Assembly (NCBI RefSeq): GCF_049532905.1
Contig: NZ_CP064032.1
Location: 2,046,001 to 2,110,000 of the forward strand
Source of the DNA: Dyella_B nitratireducens
GTDB taxonomy: Bacteria > Pseudomonadota > Gammaproteobacteria > Xanthomonadales > Rhodanobacteraceae
Length of the DNA: 64,000 nucleotides
Direction: 5' to 3'
Translations under genes and position numbers: made by a program
Part shown: one piece after another, positions 42,238-51,534 of the stretch
Layout of the letters: every line of letters starts with the position of its first letter
Numbering within the stretch: position 1 is the first letter of the stretch
The notes under the pieces: model-generated
Database searches by the model: none
What the model saw: the letters and a program-made list of their open reading frames with translations, nothing else
Told to the model about the DNA's origin: nothing

Positions 42238-43323
42238 TCACTCGATGACGGGCCATTCGTAGCGGGCAACAATTTTACCAACCGGCACCGATGACGACGC
42301 ATTGCGCTTCCGTGACCGTTTGATGGCGTCCATCGCCGCATCGGCTTTGTCCAGCAGCGCTTGGGCACTGAAGCAACCCGGCTCGGCCACAACGACGCCG
42401 ACGCTCGCGCCGTCGTAGTCGACAAGCGCGGTATCCAGCTTGAAGCGGCCCCGTGTGGCACCCTCCAATCGCCGGGATAACGCGGCCGCGGCTTCGTTGG
42501 CTTTCGCACGCTGCTCCACGGCCAGTACGGCAAATTCGTCGCCGGCAATGCGTGCAGCCATGTCGCTGTCGCGCAGCATCCGTCGAAGCCGCTTCGCCAC
42601 CGTCTGCAGGAACTGGTCACCAGCCTCGTGCCCGTGCCGGTCATTGATCGGCTTGAAGTTATCCAGGTCGATAAAGGCCACGATCAACGCCTGATCGTTT
42701 TGATGCGATACAAGGCGCCGCTGCATGTCCTCCAGCAAGGCCCGCCGATTGGGCAACTGCGTTACCGCATCGGTCAACGCCATCGCGGCCAGCGAGCTGT
42801 TGGCCTGCTGCAAGGCGGCAAGCAATCGCTCCCGGTCAACCTGCTGACTGATCAATTGGGCGAACAACGCCAAGCCATGGACCGCCGTTTCAGAGAGCGG
42901 CCTGCGCTCGTTGCTGGCGGCGCACAAGGTGCCGAAAAGCTCGCCGCCTTTTTCGCGGACCGGGGCGCTCGCATAGGCAACTATCCCCAGCGATCGAGCG
43001 ACCTCGCAATCTGCCCAATAACTCCCGACGTCATCCATATGGAACCGGCCTTGATCCAAGGCACGTTTGCTAAGGGTGCCCGCCCAGGGCGTCGACAAAC
43101 CTTCTGGAATGGTCAGGCGATGGGTGTTGCGGGCGTATAGAACGCGAAGGACACCCTCGGGCTCGTCCAGTTTGGTCAGATACGTCGACTCCATCCCCGT
43201 GACCGTCTGCAGGAGTTCGAGCAGTGGCCGGGCCAGCGCCTCCAGCGTATGGGCGTGGGCAATGGTGGCGGCCAATGCACCAAAGAGGTTGGATGGAACG
43301 GGGGTACGGGTGAGCTGGCTCAT
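42238..43323 (-). CDS. GAF-GGDEF diguanylate cyclase
   Basis: A 361-residue cytoplasmic enzyme making c-di-GMP. Residues about 25-165 form a GAF sensor; a GGDEF domain follows (ALTDAVTQLPNRRALLEDMQ; FIDLDNFKPINDRHGHEAGD). The active loop reads AGDEF, a variant tolerated in active cyclases, and an inhibitory RXXD (RDSD) stands five residues before it. The start at 43323 is the best guess; the frame is open to 43518 and an ATG at 43380 is possible. No membrane span, so the GAF domain senses a cytoplasmic signal. The gap 41953-42237 upstream of the sensor shows no gene. Confidence 0.9.
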   Translation of the reverse strand: MSQLTRTPVPSNLFGALAATIAHAHTLEALARPLLELLQTVTGMESTYLTKLDEPEGVLRVLYARNTHRLTIPEGLSTPWAGTLSKRALDQGRFHMDDVGSYWADCEVARSLGIVAYASAPVREKGGELFGTLCAASNERRPLSETAVHGLALFAQLISQQVDRERLLAALQQANSSLAAMALTDAVTQLPNRRALLEDMQRRLVSHQNDQALIVAFIDLDNFKPINDRHGHEAGDQFLQTVAKRLRRMLRDSDMAARIAGDEFAVLAVEQRAKANEAAAALSRRLEGATRGRFKLDTALVDYDGASVGVVVAEPGCFSAQALLDKADAAMDAIKRSRKRNASSSVPVGKIVARYEWPVIE

Positions 43324-43524
43324 ATGACAGGAATATCGGCCGCCTGCGGAAGCCCTGAAGCCACGCAAGTCGACTGTCATATTTATCAATGAGTTAAGAG
43401 GGGCAGCCGTTGGATGTCGTTTGCGCCCTGCCGTATCGCTGATCCGGCGCAAACCCATTGCCACGCTGCCCGACTGTCGATCCGAGGCCGCATCATGGGC
43501 GCGCGTCGAGACAGGCACTAACCA

Positions 43525-43866
43525 TCAACAGTCCGCAAGGATGTCGATCAAATACTTTTCGAGCTTGTCGCCCTGCCCGTTTTCCAGGGCTTCCCGCGGC
43601 GTGAGCCCTTCAAGCGCCACCAGTGCATCGTTCTGCCACCAATCCAGCACGCATCGCATGTCGGGTTCGATGCGCGAGGCCAAGATCCAAATACGCTCGC
43701 ACCGTTTCTTCATATCCTGGCCGGCGCCAGGGACTGCGCTACCCGCTGCGGATAAATAGGCCGGCAACGCAAGCAACCATGCTTCCAGATCATGGTCATT
43801 GGCAGCCATCATCAGCCAGACTTCCTTACACCGTGTTACGTTGCCCACGCGCATGAAAAGATGCAT
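43525..43866 (-). CDS. Hypothetical protein with MbcA/ParS/Xre-like C-terminal segment
   Basis: About 113 residues from ATG 43866; longer starts would overlap the monooxygenase gene. The C-terminal VLDWWQNDALVALEGLTPRE ... ALENGQGDKLEKYLIDIL fits the toxin-binding domain of MbcA/ParS/Xre antitoxins (W, GxxTP-x-x-L pattern). No RES-domain or other toxin lies beside it, and no N-terminal HTH is visible. It shares its last 38 positions in pattern with the protein at 10407-10712. Function as an antitoxin is uncertain. Confidence 0.6.
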   Translation of the reverse strand: MHLFMRVGNVTRCKEVWLMMAANDHDLEAWLLALPAYLSAAGSAVPGAGQDMKKRCERIWILASRIEPDMRCVLDWWQNDALVALEGLTPREALENGQGDKLEKYLIDILADC

Positions 43867-43877
43867 CGCGTAATACG

Positions 43878-44192
43878 TCAGGCCGTCGGCGAAGCCGACT
43901 TCACGGACGTAAGCTCGTAGTGCTGCATTTCTTCGATCTGGCTGACATACGGCTTTATGGCGGAAAAGAACCTGCGGAACGCATCGCTGTTTCGAAAGCC
44001 CTGCATATGCCCGTCGACGGAGTCCCACTCGATGCGCAAGACGTATCGACCGGGCTCGTCCAGGCACCGGGACAGCTCATAGCCCCCGCAATGATCCGAT
44101 ACTTCAAGGGCTTCCGCAGCAACGCCATAATCCGTTTCGAACGCTTGGATATCTTTGGACGGAATCTTGTAACGAATGTATTCGACAACCAT
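43878..44192 (-). CDS. Antibiotic biosynthesis monooxygenase-family protein
   Basis: A 104-residue dimeric alpha/beta-barrel protein: MVVEYIRYKIPSKDIQAFET, then SDHCGGYELSRCLDEPGRYV and LRIEWDSVDGHMQGFRNSDA FRRFF. This is the ABM (YgiN-like) pattern; members oxidise quinone-like substrates without cofactor or act as heme or aldehyde-handling proteins. It is divergent from a LysR gene at 44413, which is its probable regulator. Confidence 0.85.
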   Translation of the reverse strand: MVVEYIRYKIPSKDIQAFETDYGVAAEALEVSDHCGGYELSRCLDEPGRYVLRIEWDSVDGHMQGFRNSDAFRRFFSAIKPYVSQIEEMQHYELTSVKSASPTA

Positions 44193-44412
44193 CGCTTGCT
44201 CCTGATCCAGCGCGCATCATCTAACGTGCGATGTTCGACACACAGTTTTCCGAAAAAGTTCTTTCCCTGCGGGAGAGAAGCAGACTTGCGCACATCGGCC
44301 GAACGGCCACCGTTTTCATCGACAAGAAGCTGTTACCGTGCCAATTCTCACTGTGGTGACTCTCCTCGTCTATGCTAGCCAACGTTGAAACAGTTGTGAG
44401 TCAGAGGAACAA

Positions 44413-45369
44413 ATGAACACCTCCAGCAATGACTCCATCGACCTTCTCAAGGCCCTAAAAATGTTTACGCTCGTCTATGAGCTCGGCAACTTTTCTGCCG
44501 CGGCTCGTTTGCTGAGCATCACGCCTGGCGCCGTCAGCAAACAAATCGGCGCGCTTGAAGACGTACTTGGCTGCCGTCTGTTCCAACGCACAACGCGGCA
44601 GCTTTCGATTACTGAGGAAGGGCAGCGTCTATACGCGCTGATACAACAACCCGCACAACAGATCGAAGATGCCATCGCAACGCTTTCATCCGACGAAGGC
44701 CGCCCCAAGGGAACCGTGAAGGTTTCGCTGCCTATTGCTTTCAGCCGAACCGTGCTGCTTCCTTCGTTGGTTCGGTTCCGCGAGCGTTTTCCTGACATAA
44801 CGCTCGACCTGCATTTCGAAAACCGGCATGTCGACCTCATTTCCGAAGGTTTCGATTGCGCGATCGGGCAAAGGCATGAGACGGAATCCAGCGTCATCGC
44901 ACGCCACCTTGCTCCTTTGACGCTTATCCTCTGCGCCTCACCCGCCTACCTCAGGCGCCATGGCAAGGTTTCATCCATCGAGGGCATGGAAGATCACCAG
45001 CTCATCGTGTTTCGCTCGCCCACCACGGGCCGAATCGAAACATGGAAATTGCACGAACAGGGCAAAGAGCACGTTATTCAACCGCGCTCGCGATTGATCG
45101 TCACCGACACGGAAGCCCAGGCCGAACTTGCCGCCACCGGTTGCGGCATCACGCTGATCGGCGCACATCACGCGTATCCGCTGATCGCTTCCGGCAAGTT
45201 GAAGCAAGTACTTCCGCATCTATCGGCTCGGCGAAGCGACATTTGCATTTACTATCCCGCCAGGAAGAATCTGCCTCGCCGCGTGTCGACGTTTGTTGAA
45301 TTCGTCATCAGCGAGGCGCGCAAGAATGATGTTGTTCGGCATGTGGAAGGCTTGACGCCGAATCCATGA
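44413..45369 (+). CDS. LysR family transcriptional regulator
   Basis: A 318-residue LysR regulator. The HTH reads MFTLVYELGNFSAAARLLSI, TPGAVSKQIGALEDVLGCRL, FQRTTRQLSITEEGQRLYAL. The effector domain begins GTVKVSLPIAFSRTVLLPSL. It is divergent from the monooxygenase gene across a 220-base gap, so it probably controls that gene and itself. Confidence 0.9.
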   Translation: MNTSSNDSIDLLKALKMFTLVYELGNFSAAARLLSITPGAVSKQIGALEDVLGCRLFQRTTRQLSITEEGQRLYALIQQPAQQIEDAIATLSSDEGRPKGTVKVSLPIAFSRTVLLPSLVRFRERFPDITLDLHFENRHVDLISEGFDCAIGQRHETESSVIARHLAPLTLILCASPAYLRRHGKVSSIEGMEDHQLIVFRSPTTGRIETWKLHEQGKEHVIQPRSRLIVTDTEAQAELAATGCGITLIGAHHAYPLIASGKLKQVLPHLSARRSDICIYYPARKNLPRRVSTFVEFVISEARKNDVVRHVEGLTPNP

Positions 45370-45442
45370 ATCGACATCGGCAGGATACATACGCCGAGAT
45401 GTCGACAAGCGTCATTCGCCGCCAAAAGCCAGTCTTGCCTTA

Positions 45443-45518
45443 TCGTCATTCCGGCGAAGGCCGGAATCCATGCTTCGTACCGGCGATGGATTCCGGCCTT
45501 CGCCGGAATGACGGTGAG
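45443..45518. repeat. Dispersed palindromic repeat pair
   Basis: The 366-base gap 45370-45735 shows no gene. It holds GTCATTCCGGCGAAGGCCGG ... and the inverse ATGGATTCCGGCCTTCGCCG around a short loop. The preceding bases (AAAAGCCAGTCTTGCCT) recur at 51535, so the element has a constant left flank. The phospholipase promoter is expected in 45530-45730. Confidence 0.9.
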
Positions 45519-45735
45519 GCAACCTGAAAGATCGCCGTTAAACCAGGCAACTTCCATGGCAACTACGACGCATCCATCAAGAAGAGCGCGAACAACCCAC
45601 ATTGCACATAGCACGTGCAACGCACGTGAAAAAAACAACATCGCCATCGCGCACAACCTATCCAATCCACGTCACAAAATCGGCATACAGAACACCTATC
45701 GTTGATCGAACAACCCAACCAGGCGTGAGGCTCCC

Positions 45736-47832
45736 ATGGTCGAGATGAATCGCCGTAAGTTTCTTGCGTTGTCGATCAAAGCCGCCGCACTTGGCGCCAC
45801 CGGATATGCACTGGGCGGAACCATCAGGCCAGCGCGCGCTGCTTCCACCGAAAGTACGGGCACCATCACCGACATCAAGCACGTGGTGATTCTCATGCAG
45901 GAGAATCGCAGCTTCGATCATTATTTCGGAACGCTGCAAGGTGTGCGTGGTTTTGCCGACAAAGCCGGCATTACGCTATCCGGCGGCTATTCGGTGTTCG
46001 ATCAACCCAATGGTTTGTCACGCCAATACCCGTGGGCGTTTGACACCACCTCGTCCGCTGCCGGGCAAACCGGCGAAGTGATCACGCAGTGCGATGGCAG
46101 TCTCGACCATACGTGGTCGACTCAGCATTCCGCGTGGAACAACGGCAAGATGGATGCGTGGGTGTCAGCCAAGGGTACGGTGCGCACGCTTGGTCATCTC
46201 ACGCGGCAAGATATTCCCTTTCACTACGCGCTCGCCGATGCGTACACCGTCTGCGATCACTATTTCTGCTCCACTCTCAGCGCTACCGGACCGAATCGCA
46301 CGTATCTATGGAGCGGCATGATCGATCCGTCGGGAAACAACGGTGGCCCGGCCTATGATGGCGGTTCGGAATCCGGTCTCACCTGGGAGACCTATGCCGA
46401 GGAACTGCAGTCCGCAGGCGTGAGTTGGAAGGTATATCAGAACGCCTCGGACAATTTCGGCGACAACGGCCTGGCCTTTTTCAGCCAGTTCGCGAACGCA
46501 CCGACTTCCAGCCCGCTGTATCAGCAAGGCATGGCGTCAGTGCCGAGCACCACCGGTTCAACACCCAACGATATTGCCTTGGCGATTCAGAACGACGTGC
46601 TCAACGGCACGCTGCCGCAGGTGAGCTGGATCGTTGCCAGCCAGGATTACTCGGAACATCCCGACGCGCCGCCGGACAACGGCGCGCATTTCATCAACCT
46701 GGTGCTGCAGGCCTTGGCGGCGAACGCAGATACGCTCAACGCCACCGTGCTTATCCTCAACTACGACGAGAACGATGGATTCTTCGATCACGTGCCGCCG
46801 CCGGTTCCGCCGAGCGGCACCGCCGCCGAGTTCATTACCGTCAATGGCCAGGCGCAGCCGATCGGCATGGGTTTTCGCGTACCGATGATGATCTGCTCGC
46901 CGTGGACTCGCGGTGGTGTCGTCGATTCGCAGATCTACGATCACACCTCGGTGATCCGGTTCCTGGAAACATGGACGAGCGCGTTGGGCACGCCGGCCAT
47001 CTGCTCATCGATCAGTGCATGGCGGCGCCAGGTCAGCGGCGACCTGACCGGTGCATTCGATTTCGCCAATCCGATTGCGGGCCTGCCAGCCAATCTGCCC
47101 GCCACCAGCACCATCATCAATCGCGCCGGCACGTGTGATCCGCTGCCCAATCCCACCGCTAGCAATGCGCCCAACAGTTTGCCGGTGCAAGAGTCTGGCA
47201 CGCGCACCGCACGCGCCCTTCCCTACCAGCCGGATGCCAATATCTCTTCGATCCAGTACGGCGCGAATGGGAAGATCCTGATCTGGATCGAGATGCTCAA
47301 CGTCGGTGCCGTCGCCACGCGTGCGGTGCCGCTGGCGGCTTACGCCAATGCTTACCGCAGCGGCGGCCCGTGGCAATACACGGTTGCGCCTTACGCCAAT
47401 GGCAGCAATGGATCGGTCAGCGATTACTTCAACGTCGGCACGGGTTATGGCAGCGGCGAATATGACTTGACCGTGATCGGCCCCAATCGCTTCCTGCGCC
47501 GTTTTGCCGGCAATCTCAACGATGCGGGCAAGCCGTGCAGCGTTACCTCGTCGTATGCCATCGATCCCGTATCGGGACAACTGGCGATCTACTTTGCGCT
47601 GACCAACGGTGACAGCGGATCGGTCACCTTCACCATCACCGCCAACAACTACACGACGGATGGGCCTTGGACTTACAACGTCGCCGCCGGTGCCACGGTC
47701 GACACTTATTTCGCCGCCGTCGCAAAAACCAACGGCTGGTACGACTTCACCATCACGGTCAGCGGCGATGCAAGCTGGATTCGCCGTTACACCGGACATC
47801 TGGAGACGGGAAACCCTTCGGTGACCGGCTGA
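45736..47832 (+). CDS. Phosphocholine-specific phospholipase C
   Basis: A 698-residue secreted enzyme with a Tat signal (NRRKFLALSIKAAALGATGY). The catalytic domain opens IKHVVILMQENRSFDHYFGT and contains YDENDGFFDHVPPP and DHTSVIRFLETW, typical of the PLC/AcpA superfamily. The C-terminus carries two DUF756 repeats (about residues 480-585 and 590-695; IQYGANGKILIWIEMLNVGA, and the WTYNVAAGATVDTYF strand). Such enzymes cut phosphatidylcholine or sphingomyelin to release phosphocholine. A large palindrome begins one base after the stop. It is upstream of a second superfamily member. Confidence 0.92.
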   Translation: MVEMNRRKFLALSIKAAALGATGYALGGTIRPARAASTESTGTITDIKHVVILMQENRSFDHYFGTLQGVRGFADKAGITLSGGYSVFDQPNGLSRQYPWAFDTTSSAAGQTGEVITQCDGSLDHTWSTQHSAWNNGKMDAWVSAKGTVRTLGHLTRQDIPFHYALADAYTVCDHYFCSTLSATGPNRTYLWSGMIDPSGNNGGPAYDGGSESGLTWETYAEELQSAGVSWKVYQNASDNFGDNGLAFFSQFANAPTSSPLYQQGMASVPSTTGSTPNDIALAIQNDVLNGTLPQVSWIVASQDYSEHPDAPPDNGAHFINLVLQALAANADTLNATVLILNYDENDGFFDHVPPPVPPSGTAAEFITVNGQAQPIGMGFRVPMMICSPWTRGGVVDSQIYDHTSVIRFLETWTSALGTPAICSSISAWRRQVSGDLTGAFDFANPIAGLPANLPATSTIINRAGTCDPLPNPTASNAPNSLPVQESGTRTARALPYQPDANISSIQYGANGKILIWIEMLNVGAVATRAVPLAAYANAYRSGGPWQYTVAPYANGSNGSVSDYFNVGTGYGSGEYDLTVIGPNRFLRRFAGNLNDAGKPCSVTSSYAIDPVSGQLAIYFALTNGDSGSVTFTITANNYTTDGPWTYNVAAGATVDTYFAAVAKTNGWYDFTITVSGDASWIRRYTGHLETGNPSVTG

Positions 47833-47833
47833 C

Positions 47834-47905
47834 GTAGGTTGGGGTGCAAACCCCAACATCGCCATACATATGGACTTCGATGTTGGGGTTTGCACCCCAA
47901 CCTAC
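47834..47905. repeat. 28-base perfect inverted repeat with nested dyad
   Basis: Arms 47834-47861 and 47878-47905 are exact inverses starting GTAGGTTGGGGTGCAAACCC. Each arm is itself near-palindromic (GGTTGGGGT / ACCCCAAC), and the 16-base loop holds CCATA and TATGG. A one-arm copy lies at 61055-61080. It follows the phospholipase stop by one base and may end its transcript. Confidence 0.95.
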
Positions 47906-48071
47906 GCTCAGCGGCATGGTGGGCCGGCAATTGTCCCGGAACCTTCATATCCAAGTAGTTCAATAGCCGCGATGCCAGGGCCGCGGCCTTCGGCATGGCT
48001 GCAAGGGGGAATCCGTTGAACTTGGTCTGATATCAGCCCTGTGTCGTTGTACCTATATCAGGAGTTTTCAC

Positions 48072-49811
48072 ATGTTCAGTCTTCGCACGTTACGAAAGGC
48101 ATGGCTGCCTGCGTCGATCGCTACCATGAGCATCGCGTTTGCCGCCTATGCCCAAGTTGACTCGTCGTCGAGCCAGCAGGCTTACTCGCAGCACTTCCCC
48201 TCCTGGCCTGGATCCTGGCGCTCGCCGCAGGATCAACTTCCCACTGCGACACCGATCAAGCACCTGGTGGTGATCTTCGGTGAAAACCGCTCGTTCGATC
48301 ACTACTTCGGCACCTATCCGGTGGCCACCAACCCGCCCGGCGAACCCGAGTTCAAGGCCAAGCCCTGGACACCGCAAGTCGACGGACTTACGCCTGAGCT
48401 GCTGACGCAGAACCCCAACAAGCTCAACCCGGGCAATGGCGTCAATGCGGTCAACCCGTTCCGCCTCGACCGTACCCAGGCCAATACCGAAGGCCAGAAC
48501 CACAGCTACACGCCGGAACAGCTGGCCTATGACAACGGCAAGGCCGATCTCTTCCCCGAGTACACGGGCAACAACACCGTCAGCAGCACCGGCGCTTTCG
48601 GCACGCATGGTCTGGTGATGGGTTATTTCGACGGCAACACCGTCACGGCGATGTGGAATTACGCGCAGCACTTTGCCATGGACGACAACGCGTATACCGA
48701 TACTTATGGTCCGTCGACGCCGGGCGCCATCGAAGTGGTGTCGGGCACCAACAACGGCGCCAAGGTGGTGCTGGGTTCGGCCTCGACCGTTCCCGATGGC
48801 CAGGGCGGCCTGACCCTGATCGGCGATACCGATCCGGCCTATGACATGTGCTCGTCGACGTCCAGCACGGTCGTGATGACCTCGAAGAACATCGGCGACC
48901 TGCTTAATGCCCACCACATCACCTGGGGTGGCTTCATGGGCGGTTTCGATCTGGCGGCGACCAACGCCAACGGCACGACCGGTTGCGCCCGCAGCACCTA
49001 TTCGAGCGTGCTCGGCGGTGCCAAGACGGACTATGTGCCGCATCACAACTGGTTCCAGTATTACGCCACCACCTCGAACCCGACGCATGCGCGGCCAACC
49101 TCCGTGGACGAGATCGGCTATACCGACGACAAGGACAGCGGCGCCACGCCGGTGCACCACGAGTACGACGTGCAGGATTTCTTCAAGTCCGTCTCCTCGG
49201 GCAACTTCCCGTCGGTCAGCTATATCAAGGCTCCCGCCGTGGGCGATGCGCACCCGGGCAATTCCGATCCGCTCGACGAGCAGGCCTTCGTCGTGAAGGT
49301 GCTGAACTTCCTGCAGAAACAGCCCGACTGGAAGAACACCGCCGTCATCATTACCTATGACGATTCGGATGGCTGGTACGACCACCGCTACGCCTCACCG
49401 ACCACCTCGTCCTTCGACAGCACCACGCCTCAAGGCTCGGTGGTTGGTGCGGATCAGCTCAACGGCCCCGGCATCTGCAATGGACCGGATGCCAAGCAAG
49501 GCGTGGGCGTGAACGGTGGCAAAGTCAACGGCCGCTGCGGTCCGGGCACGCGTATTCCGTTCCTGGTCATCTCGCCGTATGCGCGTGAGAACTATGTCGG
49601 TGATGTACGCCTCACGCAGGCTTCGGTGGTGCGCTTCATCGAAGACAACTGGCTGCATGGCGAGCGTATCGGCGAAGGCTCGAACGATGCCAGCACCGGC
49701 AGCATCATGAGTCTGTTCGACTTCAACCGTCGCATCGATCACGAGCATGCGCGCAAGCTGTTCCTGGATCCGGATCAGGGTACGCCGGTTCATAAGCCCT
49801 GGCGTTCTTGA
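48072..49811 (+). CDS. Secreted acid phosphatase/phospholipase C superfamily enzyme (AcpA-like)
   Basis: A 579-residue exported enzyme; signal peptide ends near AAYAQ. IKHLVVIFGENRSFDHYFGT gives the metal-binding Glu-Asn start, followed by NHSYTPEQLAYDNGKADLFP, YDDSDGWYDHRY and TRIPFLVISPYARENYVGDV. This resembles the AcpA/non-hemolytic PLC branch without DUF756 domains. The start has AGGAG upstream. With the preceding PLC it may release phosphate from phospholipids or other phosphodiesters. Confidence 0.9.
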   Translation: MFSLRTLRKAWLPASIATMSIAFAAYAQVDSSSSQQAYSQHFPSWPGSWRSPQDQLPTATPIKHLVVIFGENRSFDHYFGTYPVATNPPGEPEFKAKPWTPQVDGLTPELLTQNPNKLNPGNGVNAVNPFRLDRTQANTEGQNHSYTPEQLAYDNGKADLFPEYTGNNTVSSTGAFGTHGLVMGYFDGNTVTAMWNYAQHFAMDDNAYTDTYGPSTPGAIEVVSGTNNGAKVVLGSASTVPDGQGGLTLIGDTDPAYDMCSSTSSTVVMTSKNIGDLLNAHHITWGGFMGGFDLAATNANGTTGCARSTYSSVLGGAKTDYVPHHNWFQYYATTSNPTHARPTSVDEIGYTDDKDSGATPVHHEYDVQDFFKSVSSGNFPSVSYIKAPAVGDAHPGNSDPLDEQAFVVKVLNFLQKQPDWKNTAVIITYDDSDGWYDHRYASPTTSSFDSTTPQGSVVGADQLNGPGICNGPDAKQGVGVNGGKVNGRCGPGTRIPFLVISPYARENYVGDVRLTQASVVRFIEDNWLHGERIGEGSNDASTGSIMSLFDFNRRIDHEHARKLFLDPDQGTPVHKPWRS

Positions 49812-49840
49812 TGGTGGGATAGGCACGCCTCCCTAGGAAA

Positions 49841-49880
49841 AACTCCCTCCCCTGCGGAAAGCAGGGGAGGATTGGGGCAA
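49841..49880. repeat. CCCTCCCC-family repeat fragment
   Basis: AACTCCCTCCCCTGCGGAAA then GCAGGGGAGGATTGGGG, a short copy of the family at 14329 and 26382, 30 bases after the acid-phosphatase stop; possible transcript end. Confidence 0.7.
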
Positions 49881-49905
49881 TGCCGCGAGCTTAGGGCTCT
49901 TCCGG

Positions 49906-50016
49906 ACGTCATTCCGGCGAAGGCCGGAATCCATGCTTCGCATTGGCGACGGATTGACCAGCTTCGCTGTTGTAAAGCGCCTCGGCCTTCGCCGGAATGA
50001 CGACTCGCTCTGAAAA
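49906..50016. repeat. Dispersed palindromic repeat pair with tail
   Basis: GTCATTCCGGCGAAGGCCGG (49908) and the inverse half CTCGGCCTTCGCCGGAATGA (49981) with the tail GACTCGCTCTGAAAA. It lies directly before the cytochrome c peroxidase gene and its frame runs into the open frame of that gene. Confidence 0.85.
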
Positions 50017-50056
50017 GAAAGGATTCTCGCTATGCTTGATGTCTGCAAGGCATTGC

Positions 50057-51472
50057 ATGCCATCGTCTGAAGCGCCGCAGAAATCCATGTCATCGAACAA
50101 GCCCACACAGCAGAAACGCTTCCGTCTATTCAAGCCCGCCCTATGCGCCATCTGCGCATTGAGCTGCGCCGCCAGCTACGCCTTCATCGAACAGTCTTCG
50201 CCATCGGACAACAGTGGCCTCAACCCGCATCCGGTGCATCTGCTGCTTCCACCAACCGCGCCGCTAAGCGCCGTCGCGCAGCTCGGCAAATCGCTGTTCT
50301 TCGACCCGATGCTATCGGGCTCCGGCAAGCAATCCTGCGCTTCCTGCCATGACCCCAAGCACGGTTACAACCCGCCGAACGCGTTGACCGTGCAACCCGG
50401 CGGCGCGCATATGAAAGAAGCCGGCTTTCGTCCACCGCCGTCGCTGGCGTACCTGTATCGGCAAATGCCTTTCAGCATCGGGCCGGATGCCGCTGATACC
50501 GACATACCCGTCGACCTCAATAACGTGGCAGCTTCCAATCGCAACGATCCGCGCGCGAGTAAATCGGCTGGAACCACACCGGCCACTGTTCCGATGGTGC
50601 CGCAGGGTGGATTGTTCTGGGATGGCCGTGCCGATTCGCTGCAACGTCAAGCCATCATTCCCATGCTCAATCCGGTGGAAATGGCCAATACCAGTATTGA
50701 TGCCGTCGCTCTCAAACTGGCCAACAGCCGCTATCGCCAGTCCTTCGCGCAACTGTTCGGCCCCGGCATTGTTCACGACCCGCAGCAACTCGTTGACGAA
50801 GCGATGTTCGCCATCGGCCGCTTTGAAATTGAAGACAGTTCCTTCCACCCCTTCACCAGCAAGTACGACGCATGGCTGCAAGGGCAGGCCCGCCTGACAG
50901 CGCAGGAAATGCGCGGCTTGGCGCTATTCAACGACCCGAAGAAAGGCAATTGCGCCGCCTGCCATATCAGCCAACCCACCCGCGACGGCCTGCCGCCGCT
51001 GTTTACCGATACGCAATACGAAGCGCTCGGCGTACCGCGCAATCCAGAGCTGGCACTCAACAAAGATCCACGCTTTTTCGATCTTGGCGTGTGCGGTCCG
51101 TTCCGCAAGGATCTCGCTAATCAAACGCAATATTGCGGCATGTTCCTCACCCCTACCCTGCGCAACGTCGACCGGCGCGCGGTGTTCTTTCACAACGGCG
51201 TCTATCACAACCTGACACAGGTGCTGGACTTCTACAATTTGCGCAGCGTGGCGCCGGAGAAGATTTATCCGCGCGATGCGAGTGGAAAACTGGCGCTGTA
51301 CAACGACATCCCCGCTGCGTACCAGAAGAACGTGGATGTCACCGATGCGCCCTTCGACCTGCACGTCGGCGATGCGCCAGCTCTGACTACTAAAGATATT
51401 CAAGACATCATCGCATTCCTGCATACGTTGGATGATGGCTATAGCTCATCTGTGCGTAAGAAAGACCCATAA
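50057..51472 (+). CDS. Di-heme cytochrome c peroxidase family protein
   Basis: A 471-residue exported protein with two c-type heme sites, SCASCHD and NCAACHI. LGKSLFFDPMLSGSGKQSCA and LFWDGRADSLQRQAIIPMLN are the MauG/CcpA-type signatures; FLTPTLRNVDRRAVFFHNGV marks the C-terminal domain. The N-terminus (KPALCAICALSCAASYAF) is a membrane anchor or signal. ATG at 50057 has AAGG six bases upstream; ATG at 50087 is also possible; the open frame to 49997 is repeat-derived. Probably periplasmic hydrogen peroxide reduction or a MauG-like oxidation. Confidence 0.9.
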   Translation: MPSSEAPQKSMSSNKPTQQKRFRLFKPALCAICALSCAASYAFIEQSSPSDNSGLNPHPVHLLLPPTAPLSAVAQLGKSLFFDPMLSGSGKQSCASCHDPKHGYNPPNALTVQPGGAHMKEAGFRPPPSLAYLYRQMPFSIGPDAADTDIPVDLNNVAASNRNDPRASKSAGTTPATVPMVPQGGLFWDGRADSLQRQAIIPMLNPVEMANTSIDAVALKLANSRYRQSFAQLFGPGIVHDPQQLVDEAMFAIGRFEIEDSSFHPFTSKYDAWLQGQARLTAQEMRGLALFNDPKKGNCAACHISQPTRDGLPPLFTDTQYEALGVPRNPELALNKDPRFFDLGVCGPFRKDLANQTQYCGMFLTPTLRNVDRRAVFFHNGVYHNLTQVLDFYNLRSVAPEKIYPRDASGKLALYNDIPAAYQKNVDVTDAPFDLHVGDAPALTTKDIQDIIAFLHTLDDGYSSSVRKKDP

Positions 51473-51534
51473 GCTTGGGGACAAGTCCTGATATATCCCC
51501 ACGCTCTTCGATCTTCGAAGTGTCGCTTGCCGCG

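Noticed and set aside
47787..47996. 69-codon minus-strand frame after the phospholipase gene
   Set aside because: Much of it is translated palindrome; the remaining N-terminal part has no recognised family and no ribosome site.
48090..49385. Long antisense frame (431 codons) opposite the acid phosphatase gene
   Set aside because: It mirrors the codon pattern of a well-supported gene in GC-rich DNA, has no recognisable domain and no ribosome site.
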